Positions 29,457-38,844 of a stretch of DNA of 64,000 nt are shown piece by piece. The notes beneath the pieces are model-generated. The model was not told the origin of the DNA and searched no databases. It worked only from the letters and a program-made list of their open reading frames with translations. The position numbers and the translations under genes are program-made. Position 1 is the stretch's first letter, and each line of letters starts with the position of its first letter. Source of the DNA: Alphaproteobacteria bacterium (GTDB lineage: Bacteria > Pseudomonadota > Alphaproteobacteria > UBA8366 > Aestuariispiraceae); the NCBI GenBank assembly GCA_024743195.1, contig JANSXE010000009.1, forward strand, positions 107,134 to 171,133, in the 5' to 3' direction.

Positions 29457-30376
29457 TGTTCGCGCTCCCCTACGCGTTTGATCTCCCACTCCAGATCGAG
29501 GCCGGCCGCTTGCTTGACCCGGCGTCGCACCTCTTCGCCCAGGTCCTCCAAGTCCGCGGCCGTCGCGCCGCCGGTGTTGATCAGGAAGTTGCAGTGCTGC
29601 TCCGAGACCTGCGCGGCCCCGTGCGTCAGGCCCCGGCAGCCGGCGGCGTCGATCGCGCGCCACGCCTTGCCGCCGACCGGGTTCTTGAAGGTGGAGCCGC
29701 CGGTGCGGCTGCGGATCGGCTGACTCTCGGAGCGCGCGCGCTGAATCTCTTCGATGCGGTGGAAGATCTCGGCGCGGTCGCCCGGCTCCGCCCGGAAGCG
29801 GGCCTCGACGAAGATCCAGTCCGCCGGCGCGTCGCTCGCGCGGTAGCGCATGCCCATCTCGTCGGCGGTGACCCTGTGAAGCGCGCCGCTGCGGTCGACG
29901 GCGGTCGCTTCGACCAACACGTCGCGGGTCTCCAGCCCGTAGGCGCCGGCGTTCATCCGCAGCGCCCCGCCGACCGTGCCCGGCACGCCGGCGAAGAATT
30001 CCAGCCCCGAGAGCCCGTGATTGGCCGCCGTCTTGGCGACATTGGCGTCGAGCGCCGCGGCGCCCGCGACGATTTCGCTCCCCTCGACCGTGATGCGGGC
30101 GAAATCGCCGCCCAGGCGCAGGACCACGCCCTTCACCCCGCCGTCGCGCACCAGCAGGTTCGAGCCGACGCCGATCGGCAGAACGGGCACGTCCTCGGGC
30201 AGATCGCGCAGGAAGGCGCGCAGATCGTCCAGATCGGCCGGCTTGAACAGCACCTCGGCCGGGCCGCCGACGCGGAACCAGGTGACGCGGCTCAACGGCG
30301 CGGCTTCGCTCAAGCGTCCGCGCACCGGCGGCATCCGTTCGATCAGGCGCGGCGGCGCCGCTTTTCCGAGCCCCAT
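29453..30376 (-). CDS. murB: UDP-N-acetylenolpyruvoylglucosamine reductase MurB
   Basis: FAD/NADPH enzyme that makes UDP-MurNAc. 307 residues. The FAD-binding part shows [18 protein letters not shown] and [34 protein letters not shown] is the catalytic/pyrophosphate loop; [11 protein letters not shown] contains the catalytic Ser region of type I/IIa enzymes, and [17 protein letters not shown] the C-terminal block. Its ATG overlaps the murC stop by one base (TGATG) and its stop overlaps ftsQ (ATGA), so it is tightly coupled on both sides. Confidence 0.96.
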   Translation of the reverse strand: MGLGKAAPPRLIERMPPVRGRLSEAAPLSRVTWFRVGGPAEVLFKPADLDDLRAFLRDLPEDVPVLPIGVGSNLLVRDGGVKGVVLRLGGDFARITVEGSEIVAGAAALDANVAKTAANHGLSGLEFFAGVPGTVGGALRMNAGAYGLETRDVLVEATAVDRSGALHRVTADEMGMRYRASDAPADWIFVEARFRAEPGDRAEIFHRIEEIQRARSESQPIRSRTGGSTFKNPVGGKAWRAIDAAGCRGLTHGAAQVSEQHCNFLINTGGATAADLEDLGEEVRRRVKQAAGLDLEWEIKRVGEREQ

Positions 30377-31812
30377 CACGCCGCGCCTCCCGTCTTCTCC
30401 GTCTGCGCCTCGTCTTGCGCCGCCAACGCGGCGGGGAGCGCATTGGCCCACTGCGTGATCGACCCGGCGCCCAGGCAGACGACGAGGTCGCCGGGCTGGA
30501 CGCTCCGCGCGATCAGCGGGGCCAGATCCTCGGGTCCGTCGATGGTGGAGACGCGGCGGTGGCCGCGCGCCTTCAGCCCGGCTGCCAGCGCGTCGCGGTC
30601 GGCCCCCGCGATCGGCGCTTCGCCGGCCGCGTAGACCGGGGCCACGATCACCTGGTCGGCGTCGTTGAAGCAGGTGCAGAAATCCTCGAACAGGCTTTGC
30701 AGACGCGTGTAGCGATGCGGCTGCACGACGGCGACGACCTCGCGTCCGGTCGCCTGGCGCGCGGCCTTCAGAACGGCTGCGATCTCGACCGGATGGTGGC
30801 CGTAATCGTCGATCACCGTGACGCCGCGCCACGCGCCTGTTTTGGTGAAGCGGCGCTTCACCCCGCCGAAGCCGGCGAGCGCGCGACGAATGGTGTCGTC
30901 GTCGATGGCGAGTTCGACCGCCAGCCCGACGGCCGCCAACGCGTTCTGGACGTTGTGGTCGCCATGCATCGGCAGATGCAGCCCCTCGATCCGGCGCGGC
31001 GGCGCGCCGCGGATCGCCAGCCTCACGTCGAAGGTCAGGCCGTCCGGGCCGGCGCGCAGCGCCTCGCCGCGAACCTCGGCCTGCTTGCTGAAGCCGTAGG
31101 TGATCAGGCGGCGGTCCTCGACCCGCCCGATCAGCGCCTGCACCTCCGGATGGTCGATGCAGGCCATGGCGAAGCCGTAGAAGGGCAGGTTCTCCACGAA
31201 AGTCCGGAAGGCGGCGCGCAGCGTGTCGAAGTCGCCGTAAAAGTCCATATGTTCGGGGTCGATGTTGGTGACGACAGCAAGCGTGGCGGGCAGCTTGATG
31301 AAGGTGCCGTCGCTCTCGTCGGCTTCGGCCACCAGCCAGTCGCCCTTGCCGAGCCGCGCGTTGGTCCCGTAGGCGTTGATGATGCCGCCGTTGATGACGG
31401 TCGGGTCCATGCCGGCCGTCTCCAGCATCTGGGCGACCAGCGAGGTGGTCGTCGTCTTGCCGTGGGTGCCCGCGATCGCGATCGACCATTTCAGGCGCAT
31501 CAGTTCGGCCAGCATCTCCGCCCGGCGGACGACGGGGATCATCTGCTCGCGCGCGGCCGCAACCTCCGGATTGTCGCGCTTGACCGCAGTGGAGACGACG
31601 ACGACCGCCGCGTTCGCCACGTTCGCGGCGTCGTGGCCGATCGCAACGCCGACGCCCAGCTTGCGCAGGCGCTGCACGTTCGCGGTCTCCGCGACGTCGG
31701 ACCCGGAGACGTCGTAGCCGAGGTTCTTCATGACCTCGGCGATCCCCGACATGCCGATGCCGCCGATCCCGACGAAGTGCAGCCGGCCGATGGTGAGCGG
31801 CATGCGCATCAT
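30376..31812 (-). CDS. murC: UDP-N-acetylmuramate--L-alanine ligase MurC
   Basis: Adds L-Ala to UDP-MurNAc. 478 residues. Rossmann-like N-domain [20 protein letters not shown]-binding loop GTHGKTT (115-121), EADESDGTF metal-binding glutamate region, DYGHHPVEI of the C-domain and QPHRYTRLQ. Intact ligase, in contrast to the murF-like gene upstream. ATG at 31812 overlaps the murG stop (ATGA). Confidence 0.97.
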   Translation of the reverse strand: MMRMPLTIGRLHFVGIGGIGMSGIAEVMKNLGYDVSGSDVAETANVQRLRKLGVGVAIGHDAANVANAAVVVVSTAVKRDNPEVAAAREQMIPVVRRAEMLAELMRLKWSIAIAGTHGKTTTTSLVAQMLETAGMDPTVINGGIINAYGTNARLGKGDWLVAEADESDGTFIKLPATLAVVTNIDPEHMDFYGDFDTLRAAFRTFVENLPFYGFAMACIDHPEVQALIGRVEDRRLITYGFSKQAEVRGEALRAGPDGLTFDVRLAIRGAPPRRIEGLHLPMHGDHNVQNALAAVGLAVELAIDDDTIRRALAGFGGVKRRFTKTGAWRGVTVIDDYGHHPVEIAAVLKAARQATGREVVAVVQPHRYTRLQSLFEDFCTCFNDADQVIVAPVYAAGEAPIAGADRDALAAGLKARGHRRVSTIDGPEDLAPLIARSVQPGDLVVCLGAGSITQWANALPAALAAQDEAQTEKTGGAA

Positions 31813-32969
31813 GGCCGCGTCTCCCCGGCCGCCGCCGTCTCGGTCGACCCGTCGGCCAGCGCGGCCGCCATGTCGGCGAGCTTGCGCGTCGCCTGCGGCA
31901 TGCCGATGCGGGCGGCGGCGGCGGCGGCGCTCTTCAGGACCGCCGGGTTCTCCAGAAGTTGCGCAAGCCGCTCCGAGAGCACGTCCGCGGTCAGGTCCAC
32001 CTGCGGGATCATCCAGGCGCCGGCGTCGTCGCACAGCCGCGCCGCATTGGCGGTCTGATGGTCGTCCACCGCGAAGGGGTAGGGGACCAGGATCGCCGGC
32101 CGGCCGACGCAGGTCAGCTCCGCCATGGTGGAGGCGCCGGCGCGGGCGATCACCAGATGCGCCTCGCTCAACCGCTTCGGCATGTCGTCGAAGAAGGCGC
32201 GGACGTCGGCGGCGAGTCCGGCGCTTCGATAGGCGCCGACGACCGCTTCGAGTTGCTCCGGCCGAACCTGCTGGGCGACGCGCAGACGCTTGCGAACGCC
32301 CTCGGGCAGCGCGGCCAGCGCCGCAGGCGCCGTCTCGCCCAGGACCCGGGCGCCCTGGCTGCCGCCCGTGATCAGCAGCCGGATCGGCTGACCCTCCGCA
32401 CACTCCGGATAGGGCGCGTCGGCGACGGCGGCGATCTCGGGGCGGACGGGGTTGCCGGTCCAGATCGCGCGCTCCGCGTCCTGCTCGCGCAGTTCCGCGG
32501 TGCGCTCGAAGCTGAGCGCTATGCGGTCGACGCGCGGGGCCAGCAGGCGGTTGGCGCGCCCCAGAAGCGCGTTCTGCTCGTGGATCGCAGTGCGCAGCTT
32601 CAGATGGCTCGCCGCCAGCATCGTGGGCACGGACGGATAGCCGCCGAAGCCGATCACCGCCGCCGGCGCGAGGCGCTGCAACAGGCCGCGCGCCTGGAAG
32701 TATCCCAACGTCAACTGCCCCGCCGCCGCCAGCCGGGCCGCCAGCCCCTTGCCGGACACGCCGGCGGCGCGGATCGTATGGGTCTCGAGCGTCCCGAGCG
32801 GGCCGCCGAACAGGTCGCCGCGCCGATCCGTGACCAGGATCAGCCGATAGCCGCGTGCGCCCAGCTCCTCCGCCAGAGCCTGGGCCGGGAAGACGTGCCC
32901 GCCGGTGCCGCCCGTGGCGAGCGCGATCGCCGGGCCGCCGCTTGCGCCGTTCATCCGTCTGTCGCTCAT
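31809..32969 (-). CDS. murG: Undecaprenyldiphospho-muramoylpentapeptide GlcNAc transferase MurG
   Basis: GT28 enzyme that converts lipid I to lipid II on the inner face of the membrane. 386 residues. [19 protein letters not shown] is the first G-loop; [14 protein letters not shown] and [15 protein letters not shown] the second acceptor-side motif; [12 protein letters not shown] and [20 protein letters not shown] with [14 protein letters not shown] form the UDP-GlcNAc site. Starts 13 bases after ftsW. Confidence 0.97.
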   Translation of the reverse strand: MSDRRMNGASGGPAIALATGGTGGHVFPAQALAEELGARGYRLILVTDRRGDLFGGPLGTLETHTIRAAGVSGKGLAARLAAAGQLTLGYFQARGLLQRLAPAAVIGFGGYPSVPTMLAASHLKLRTAIHEQNALLGRANRLLAPRVDRIALSFERTAELREQDAERAIWTGNPVRPEIAAVADAPYPECAEGQPIRLLITGGSQGARVLGETAPAALAALPEGVRKRLRVAQQVRPEQLEAVVGAYRSAGLAADVRAFFDDMPKRLSEAHLVIARAGASTMAELTCVGRPAILVPYPFAVDDHQTANAARLCDDAGAWMIPQVDLTADVLSERLAQLLENPAVLKSAAAAAARIGMPQATRKLADMAAALADGSTETAAAGETRP

Positions 32970-32982
32970 CGCGCCGCCCCCC

Positions 32983-34098
32983 TCATCCCGTCACCCCGGG
33001 GCGCTTTCGGGTCAGCGCCAACAGCATGCCCATGCCGATCGCGAGCGCGAGCAGCGAGGAGCCGCCATAGGAGATGAACGGCAGCGTCATCCCCTTGGTG
33101 GGGATCAGGCTGAGCGTGGAGGCCATGTTGATCAGCGCCTGCAGGCCGAATTGGACCAGCAAACCCGTCGCCGCCAACACCACGAAGAGATCGTTGTCGT
33201 GCAACACCCGCGCGACGCCGCGCAGCACCACGAAGGCGAAGATCGCAACGATCAGGAGACAGGCGATCAGGCCGAACTCCTCGCCGGCGACCGCGAAGAT
33301 GAAGTCGGCGTGGCCGTCCGGCAGCACGCTCTTCACCACGCCCTCGCCGGGGCCCCGGCCGAACAGGCCGCCGTTCGAGAAGGCCTCCATCGCGCGGTCG
33401 ACCTGATAGCTGTCGCCGGAGGCGGGATCCAGGAAGCGGTCGATCCGGCTCTGCACGTGCGGGAAGATGAAGTAGGCCGCCACCATGCCCGCCGCGCCGA
33501 GCGCGGCCATCGCGATCACCGCCGCCATCGGCATGCCGGCCAGGAAAAACTGGGTGAACCAGATCGCCGTCAGCACCGCCGCCTGCCCGACATCCGGCTG
33601 CATCAGCAGCAGCGCGAGCACCAAGAGAAACAGCGCGGTCGCGATCAGATAGCCGGGAATCTCCTCGCCCAGCCGCTGGGCGGAGAACATCCAGGCCGCG
33701 ACGACCGCGAAGGCGGGCTTGGCGAACTCGCTCGGCTGCAGGCTGAATCCGGCGATGGAAATCCAGCGGGTCGCCCCCTTGATCTCCGGCCCGAGCAGAA
33801 GCGTTCCCGCCAGCAACAGAATGCTCACCAGCATCAGCCCGACCGCGACGCGCCGCACTTGGCGCAGGTCCGCCAGCGACACGAAGACCAGCACCGCCAA
33901 CGCCGGCAAGAGAAGGACGCCCTGCTTGCGCACGAAGTAGAGCGGATCGGCGCCGATCCGCTCCGCGACCGGGGGGCTGGCCGTGGCGGTGAGCACCAGA
34001 CCCAGCCCGGCCAGCACCACCAAGGCGGCCAGCGTCCAGCGATCGACGGTCCACCACCAGCGGCCCAGGACGGAGGTGTCGTTGCGGGCGATCGCCAT
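32983..34098 (-). CDS. ftsW: SEDS-family peptidoglycan glycosyltransferase FtsW
   Basis: Polytopic septal glycosyltransferase that works with FtsI. 371 residues with about ten hydrophobic segments. Conserved SEDS blocks: KGATRWISIAGFSLQPSEFA, LLLMQPDVGQAAVL (catalytic Asp), GGLFGRGPGEGVVKSVLPDG, HADFIFAVAGEEFG and GMTLPFISYGGSSLLA. The ATG overlaps the murD stop by one base. Confidence 0.96.
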   Translation of the reverse strand: MAIARNDTSVLGRWWWTVDRWTLAALVVLAGLGLVLTATASPPVAERIGADPLYFVRKQGVLLLPALAVLVFVSLADLRQVRRVAVGLMLVSILLLAGTLLLGPEIKGATRWISIAGFSLQPSEFAKPAFAVVAAWMFSAQRLGEEIPGYLIATALFLLVLALLLMQPDVGQAAVLTAIWFTQFFLAGMPMAAVIAMAALGAAGMVAAYFIFPHVQSRIDRFLDPASGDSYQVDRAMEAFSNGGLFGRGPGEGVVKSVLPDGHADFIFAVAGEEFGLIACLLIVAIFAFVVLRGVARVLHDNDLFVVLAATGLLVQFGLQALINMASTLSLIPTKGMTLPFISYGGSSLLALAIGMGMLLALTRKRPGVTG

Positions 34099-35507
34099 CA
34101 CGCCGCCCCCTCCGCCGCGCGCTGCGCGACGAGCGCTCGGAACGCGTCCCCGCGCGCCTCGAAATCCTTGAATTGATCGAAGGAGGCGCAGGCCGGCGAC
34201 AACAACACCGTCGCGCCTGCGCCTCCTTCCTTCCTTGCCAGGGTGGAAGCTCGTTCGACCGCCGTCTCCAGGTCGCCGCACTGCACGACCGGGACGCTGG
34301 CGGCGAGGGCGCGGCCCATCTCGTCGGCGGCCTCGCCGATCAGGAAGGCCGCCCGCACAGGACCGAGATGCGGCTCGAGCGCGGCGTAGCCGCCCGCCTT
34401 GCCGCGTCCGCCGGCGATCCAGTAAATCGAGCCGTAGGCGGACAGCGCCTTCGCCGCCGCCTCCGCATTGGTCGCCTTGGAATCGTTGACGAAGACGACG
34501 CCGTCGATTTCCGCCACCCGCTCCTGCCGATGGGCGAGGCCGGGAAAGCGCGCGAGGCCCTCGGCCGCGTCGCGGGTGGACAGACCCATCAGCCGGCAGA
34601 CCGCATAGGCGGCCGCGGCGTTCTGCCAATTATGACGGCCGCGCAGCGCCGGGCAGTCCGCCAGCGCCGCCGCCTCCGTCGCCGCGCCGTCGAGATCGTC
34701 GATCAGCACGGGCGCGCCATCCGCGCCGGACGCCGCGTAGACCCCGCCGGGGCAGGGCGTCTCGGCCGAGACCCGCACCAGCCGCCGGTCCGCGCGCGCG
34801 GCCAGCGCATCCGCGATGCGCCGCGTGTGCGCGTCGTCGACCGCGATCACCGCGGCGGCGCCGGGTTTCGCGTTCTTGAAGATCCGCGCCTTGGCCGCGA
34901 CATAGCCCTCAATCGAGCCGTGCCGGTCGAGATGGTCCGGCGTGATGTTGAGGAAAACGCCGACATCGAAGGCCGCCTCGTCGATCAGATCGAGTTGGTA
35001 GGAGGAGGTCTCCAGCACGTAGATCCCGTCCTCCTCCAACGGTTCCAGCGCCAGCGCCGGCACGCCCAGATTGCCGCCGACCTCCACCCGCCGGCCCGCG
35101 GATTTCAGCATCCAACCGATCAGCGCCGTGGTGGTGGATTTGCCGTTGGTTCCGGTGACGGCGACGAAGCGGGCGGCGGGCCTTGCGCGAACCAGCAGTT
35201 CGACGTCGCCCAGGATCGGCGCGCCGGCGGCGCGTGCGGCGGCGACGGCGGGATGCGGCTTGGGGTGCGTCAGCGGCACGCCGGGCGCCATCACCAGCGC
35301 GGCGGCGCCGTCGAGCGCGCCGGGCGCGGTCGGGTCCGCGAGCGTGAAGCCGGCTGCCTGCGCGGCGTTTCGGCCCGTCTCCGAGTCGTCCCAGCAGCGC
35401 ACCGCCGCCCCGCCCGCCGCGAGCGCGCGCGCCGCCGCCAGACCGGAGCGGGCCATGCCCAGGACCTGGGTGCGTTCGCCGCGGAAGATCTCGACCGGAA
35501 CCGTCAT
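34098..35507 (-). CDS. murD: UDP-N-acetylmuramoylalanine--D-glutamate ligase MurD
   Basis: Adds D-Glu to UDP-MurNAc-L-Ala. 469 residues. N-domain QVLGMARSGLAAARAL and WDDSE, ATP loop GTNGKST (119-125), NLGVPALALE, VLETSSYQLD, NITPDHLDRHGS, RHNWQNAAAAYAV and the C-domain FVNDSKATNAEAAAKAL, GGRGK and LLSPACASFDQFKDFEARG. All functional motifs are intact. 32 bases after mraY, a slightly larger gap than its neighbours have. Confidence 0.97.
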   Translation of the reverse strand: MTVPVEIFRGERTQVLGMARSGLAAARALAAGGAAVRCWDDSETGRNAAQAAGFTLADPTAPGALDGAAALVMAPGVPLTHPKPHPAVAAARAAGAPILGDVELLVRARPAARFVAVTGTNGKSTTTALIGWMLKSAGRRVEVGGNLGVPALALEPLEEDGIYVLETSSYQLDLIDEAAFDVGVFLNITPDHLDRHGSIEGYVAAKARIFKNAKPGAAAVIAVDDAHTRRIADALAARADRRLVRVSAETPCPGGVYAASGADGAPVLIDDLDGAATEAAALADCPALRGRHNWQNAAAAYAVCRLMGLSTRDAAEGLARFPGLAHRQERVAEIDGVVFVNDSKATNAEAAAKALSAYGSIYWIAGGRGKAGGYAALEPHLGPVRAAFLIGEAADEMGRALAASVPVVQCGDLETAVERASTLARKEGGAGATVLLSPACASFDQFKDFEARGDAFRALVAQRAAEGAA

Positions 35508-35539
35508 GGGAGGCGCGCCCTTTCGACCCTTTCCTTCGC

Positions 35540-36625
35540 TCAGCGCAGCTTCAGCGTCGCCAACCCGATGAGGGCCAGCACCGCGGCGATGATCCAGAAG
35601 CGGATGACGATCGTGGGCTCGTGCCAGCCCTTCTTCTCGAAGTGATGGTGCAGCGGCGCCATGGCGAAGACGCGCTTGCCCGTCAGCTTGTAGGAGACGA
35701 CCTGGACGATGACCGACACGGTCTCCAGCACGAACAGCCCGCCGATGATGGCGAGTACGATCTCGTGCTTGGTGACGACCGACATCGCGCCCAGCGCGCC
35801 GCCGAGCGAGAGCGAGCCCGTATCGCCCATGAAGACCATCGCCGGCGGCGCGTTGTACCAGAGGAAGCCGAGCCCCGCCCCGATGATCGCCCCGCACAGG
35901 ACGGCCAATTCGCCGGCGCCCGCGACATAGTGGATCTGCAGATAGTCGGAATAGACCACATTGCCGACCAGATAGGCGATGAAGCCGAAGCAGGCGGCCG
36001 CGATCATGACCGGCACGATCGCCAGCCCGTCCAACCCGTCGGTCAGATTGACCGCGTTCGAGGCGCCGACCACGACGAACAGCGCGAAAGGCACGAAGAA
36101 CCAGCCGAGCCCGATCAGCACGTCCTTGAAGAAGGGGACGGCCAAGCTCGCGGCCAGCGGCTCGGGCGTCGAGGCCATGAACCAGAGGGTCGCCGCGGTC
36201 CCGATCCCGATCTGGAAGGCGAGCTTCAGCTTGCCCGGCAGGCCCTTGGAGTTGCGCTTGGTCAGCTTCAGGAAGTCGTCGGCGAAGCCGATCAGCCCGA
36301 AGCCGATCGTGACCAGCAGCACGATCCAGACATAGGCCTGCGTCAGGTCGCCCCAAAGCAGGATCGAGAAGGCCAGCGCCAGCAGGATCAGGACGCCGCC
36401 CATGGTCGGCGTTCCGGCCTTCTTCAGATGGCCTTCGGGCGTGTCCTCGCGCACGTTGCTCGCGCCGCGCTGGCGCGCGCGCAGCCAACGGATCACCGGC
36501 GGCCCCAGGACGAAGGAGAGGAACAGCGCGGTCATGATCGCGCCGCCCGTGCGAAAGGTCAGGTAGCGGAACAGGTTGAAGGCCTGGAAGTCGTCCGCCA
36601 GCGGGGAGAAGAGGAGGTAGAGCAT
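35540..36625 (-). CDS. mraY: Phospho-MurNAc-pentapeptide transferase MraY
   Basis: Integral membrane enzyme that forms lipid I. 361 residues, about ten membrane spans. Active-site blocks: [16 protein letters not shown] (DD), [28 protein letters not shown] and the HHH motif [16 protein letters not shown] at 36625, 18 bases after the murF-like gene. It uses UDP-MurNAc-pentapeptide, which needs a working MurF; see the murF-like entry. Confidence 0.97.
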   Translation of the reverse strand: MLYLLFSPLADDFQAFNLFRYLTFRTGGAIMTALFLSFVLGPPVIRWLRARQRGASNVREDTPEGHLKKAGTPTMGGVLILLALAFSILLWGDLTQAYVWIVLLVTIGFGLIGFADDFLKLTKRNSKGLPGKLKLAFQIGIGTAATLWFMASTPEPLAASLAVPFFKDVLIGLGWFFVPFALFVVVGASNAVNLTDGLDGLAIVPVMIAAACFGFIAYLVGNVVYSDYLQIHYVAGAGELAVLCGAIIGAGLGFLWYNAPPAMVFMGDTGSLSLGGALGAMSVVTKHEIVLAIIGGLFVLETVSVIVQVVSYKLTGKRVFAMAPLHHHFEKKGWHEPTIVIRFWIIAAVLALIGLATLKLR

Positions 36626-36643
36626 GAGCGTTCCGCCGCCTCC

Positions 36644-37366
36644 TCACGCGTCCGCCGCGCGCGCGAAGCGCGTGGTCGATGCGGCCGGATCGCCGCCGAC
36701 CGCCTTGACGACGGCGAGCGCGCTCACCGCCGCCTCGATGGCGTCGAGGCCCGGCGTCCCGATGCAGAAATCCAGGGTCTCCCGGCCGACCGAGACGGTG
36801 ACGGCGGAGCAGGTGGTGTAGAGCTGCGCTTCGACCAGCCGCACGGCCGCCTCGCGGCCGCGCCCCACCTGCAGCACCCGCAGGCCCTTCACCCCGGCGA
36901 GCGCCTGGATGCAGTCCGGGGTGCGCGGATCTTCCTGGTCCAGGACGACGGCGCGGGCGCCGCCCAGCGCGTCGACGGCTTCGAGCGCCGGCGCGGGATC
37001 GATCCCGCCGACGAACAGCACCGCATCGGGACGCGCCGCGCGCGTGTGCGCGCCGGCCCGGCGCAGGCGCTCGGCGTCGATGGCGAGCAGGAGGGCCGCC
37101 GCCGTACCCGGCGCATCGCGCATCCCTTGGAGGAACGCGTCCGGCGCGCCGTCGGTCCAATCGATCCGGGGAACCGGGGCGCCGACGCCGAGGGCCGCAG
37201 CGAGGGCCGCGACAAGCGCCGTCGAGGCGCCGCCGGCGCGGTCGCCCGCGATCGCGACGACGGGGGCGGCGAAGCCGTCGCGCAGGCTGATCGCCTGGTC
37301 GACCGTCTCGGCCTCGCGGCCCAGCGGATGGGCGCTGCGCGACGGGGTGCGGCGTCGGTCGCTCAT
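36644..37366 (-). CDS. Truncated, catalytically degenerate MurF-like protein in the murF slot
   Basis: 240 residues from an ATG that overlaps the murE stop (ATGA), so translation is coupled. It occupies the usual murF position but aligns by eye only with the central ATPase domain of MurF. VVAIAGDRAGGAST (37-49) matches the P-loop block yet lacks the lysine. LLLAIDAERL (93-102) stands where EIGM, with the metal-binding Glu, belongs. AVVLDQEDP (139-147) matches the NxDDP strand. IGTPGLDAIEAAVSALAVVKAVGGD (202-226; PGxHN lost) matches the end of that domain. The N-terminal UDP-sugar domain and the C-terminal domain are absent, and the 740 bp between murE and mraY cannot hold them. No frameshift or internal stop is seen. 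Probably a pseudoenzyme or a decayed copy; a full murF is expected elsewhere. Confidence 0.75.
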   Translation of the reverse strand: MSDRRRTPSRSAHPLGREAETVDQAISLRDGFAAPVVAIAGDRAGGASTALVAALAAALGVGAPVPRIDWTDGAPDAFLQGMRDAPGTAAALLLAIDAERLRRAGAHTRAARPDAVLFVGGIDPAPALEAVDALGGARAVVLDQEDPRTPDCIQALAGVKGLRVLQVGRGREAAVRLVEAQLYTTCSAVTVSVGRETLDFCIGTPGLDAIEAAVSALAVVKAVGGDPAASTTRFARAADA

Positions 37367-38844
37367 TTCCCGCCCCCCTCGCACAAGCGTTGGATCGCGT
37401 CGCGCACCGCCGTCGCGTCGTCGAACGGCAGGACCTTGTCGCCGACGGTCTGGCCCTGCTCGTGGCCCTTGCCGGCGACCAAAAGCACGTCGCCGGCCGA
37501 GAGCCCGCGCAGGCCGCGATAGATCGCTTCGCGCCGGTCGCCGATGTCGGCGGCGTCGGGGCAGGCGGCGAGCACCTCCGCGCGGATCGCGGCCGGGGGT
37601 TCGCTGCGGGGATTGTCGTCGGTGACGATCTGCACGTCGGCGTGCTCCCGGGCGATGCGTCCCATCATCGGGCGCTTGCCGCGGTCGCGGTCGCCGCCGC
37701 AGCCGAAGACGAGGTGCAGGCGCCCCTCGACATGCGGGCGCAGCGTCTTCAGCACGGTCTCGAGCGCATCCGGTGTGTGCGCGTAGTCGACATAGACGCG
37801 CGCGCCCGCCGGCGTCCGACCCGCCATCTCCAACCGGCCGCGCACGCCTTCGAGCCGCGACAGCAGCGGGACGGCGAGCCGCGCCGACGAACCGGTCGCC
37901 AGCGCGAGGCCGAGCGCCGCCAGCGCGTTCTCCACCTGGAACCGGCCGGGCAGGGGGAAGTCGACCGCGTAGCGCTCGCCCATCACGTCGAGCGTGAGGT
38001 CGAACCCGCCGCCGCGCGGCGCCATGTCGAGGCATCGGATGCGGCCGTTCTCCAGTCCGTAGCCGATCAGCTCCAGCCCGCGCTCGTGCGCGATGTTGGC
38101 GATCGCGTCGTATTCGGCCGCCCGGGTGTTCACCACGGCCGACGCGCCCCGCGGCAAAAGCTCCTCGAAGAGCCGCAGCTTGGCGGCGCGATAGGCCTCC
38201 ATCGTGCCGTGATAGTCGAGATGATCGCGCGTCAGGTTGGTGAAGGCGGCCGCCGCGAACGCCACGCCGTCCAGCCGGTACTGATCGAGCCCGTGGGACG
38301 AGGCCTCCATCGCCACATGGTCGATCCCGCCCCCGGCCATCTCGCACAGCATGCGGTGCAGATCGACCGGGTCGGGCGTGGTCAGGCCGGGGCCGCCCGG
38401 ATAGCCGGGTCCCTGGACGCCGAGCGTGCCGACGCTCGCCGCCGGGGCGCCCATATGGGTCCAGATCTGGCGCGTGAAGCTCGCCACCGAGGTCTTGCCG
38501 TTGGTGCCGGTGACCCCGACGCAGACATTCGGCTGCGGGCGGTGGAAGCGGGCGGCCATCTTGGCGAGGCGCCGGCGGGGATTGCTGTCGGTGATCAGCG
38601 TGACGTCGGGTCCGAGGATGTTCGCGTCCAGGACGCCGGGCGGTGCGAGCACGGCGATCGCGCCCGAAGCGACCGCCTCGGCGGCGAAGCGCGCGCCGTC
38701 CACGGCGGTCCCGGGGATCGCCGCGAACAGAAAGCCCGGACGGACCTGACGGCTGTCGGCCGTCAGGCCCGTGATCGGGAGGTCGGGGAGCACGCCGTCG
38801 CCCTTCATGGCGTCATCATCTTCCTTGTCGTTTGCGTCGCTCAT
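37363..38844 (-). CDS. murE: UDP-MurNAc-tripeptide ligase MurE (meso-DAP type)
   Basis: Adds the third amino acid to UDP-MurNAc-L-Ala-D-Glu. 493 residues from the ATG at 38844 (ATGA overlap with ftsI). ITGLTADSRQVRPGFLF begins the N-domain, ATP loop GTNGKTS (113-119), GLTTPDPVDLHRML, EASSHGLDQYRLDGV, NLTRDHLDYHGTMEAY, and the specificity motif DDNPRSE, whose DNPR indicates meso-diaminopimelate. C-terminal AGKGHEQGQ is intact. An acidic N-terminal tail (SDANDKEDDDAMKG) precedes the domain; an in-frame ATG at 38808 could also serve as start. Confidence 0.96.
   Translation of the reverse strand: MSDANDKEDDDAMKGDGVLPDLPITGLTADSRQVRPGFLFAAIPGTAVDGARFAAEAVASGAIAVLAPPGVLDANILGPDVTLITDSNPRRRLAKMAARFHRPQPNVCVGVTGTNGKTSVASFTRQIWTHMGAPAASVGTLGVQGPGYPGGPGLTTPDPVDLHRMLCEMAGGGIDHVAMEASSHGLDQYRLDGVAFAAAAFTNLTRDHLDYHGTMEAYRAAKLRLFEELLPRGASAVVNTRAAEYDAIANIAHERGLELIGYGLENGRIRCLDMAPRGGGFDLTLDVMGERYAVDFPLPGRFQVENALAALGLALATGSSARLAVPLLSRLEGVRGRLEMAGRTPAGARVYVDYAHTPDALETVLKTLRPHVEGRLHLVFGCGGDRDRGKRPMMGRIAREHADVQIVTDDNPRSEPPAAIRAEVLAACPDAADIGDRREAIYRGLRGLSAGDVLLVAGKGHEQGQTVGDKVLPFDDATAVRDAIQRLCEGGGK

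Noticed and set aside
36626..37366. A frameshifted but otherwise complete murF
   Set aside because: The other two frames between murE and mraY show no MurF N- or C-terminal domain motifs, and the interval (about 740 bp) is only half the length needed.
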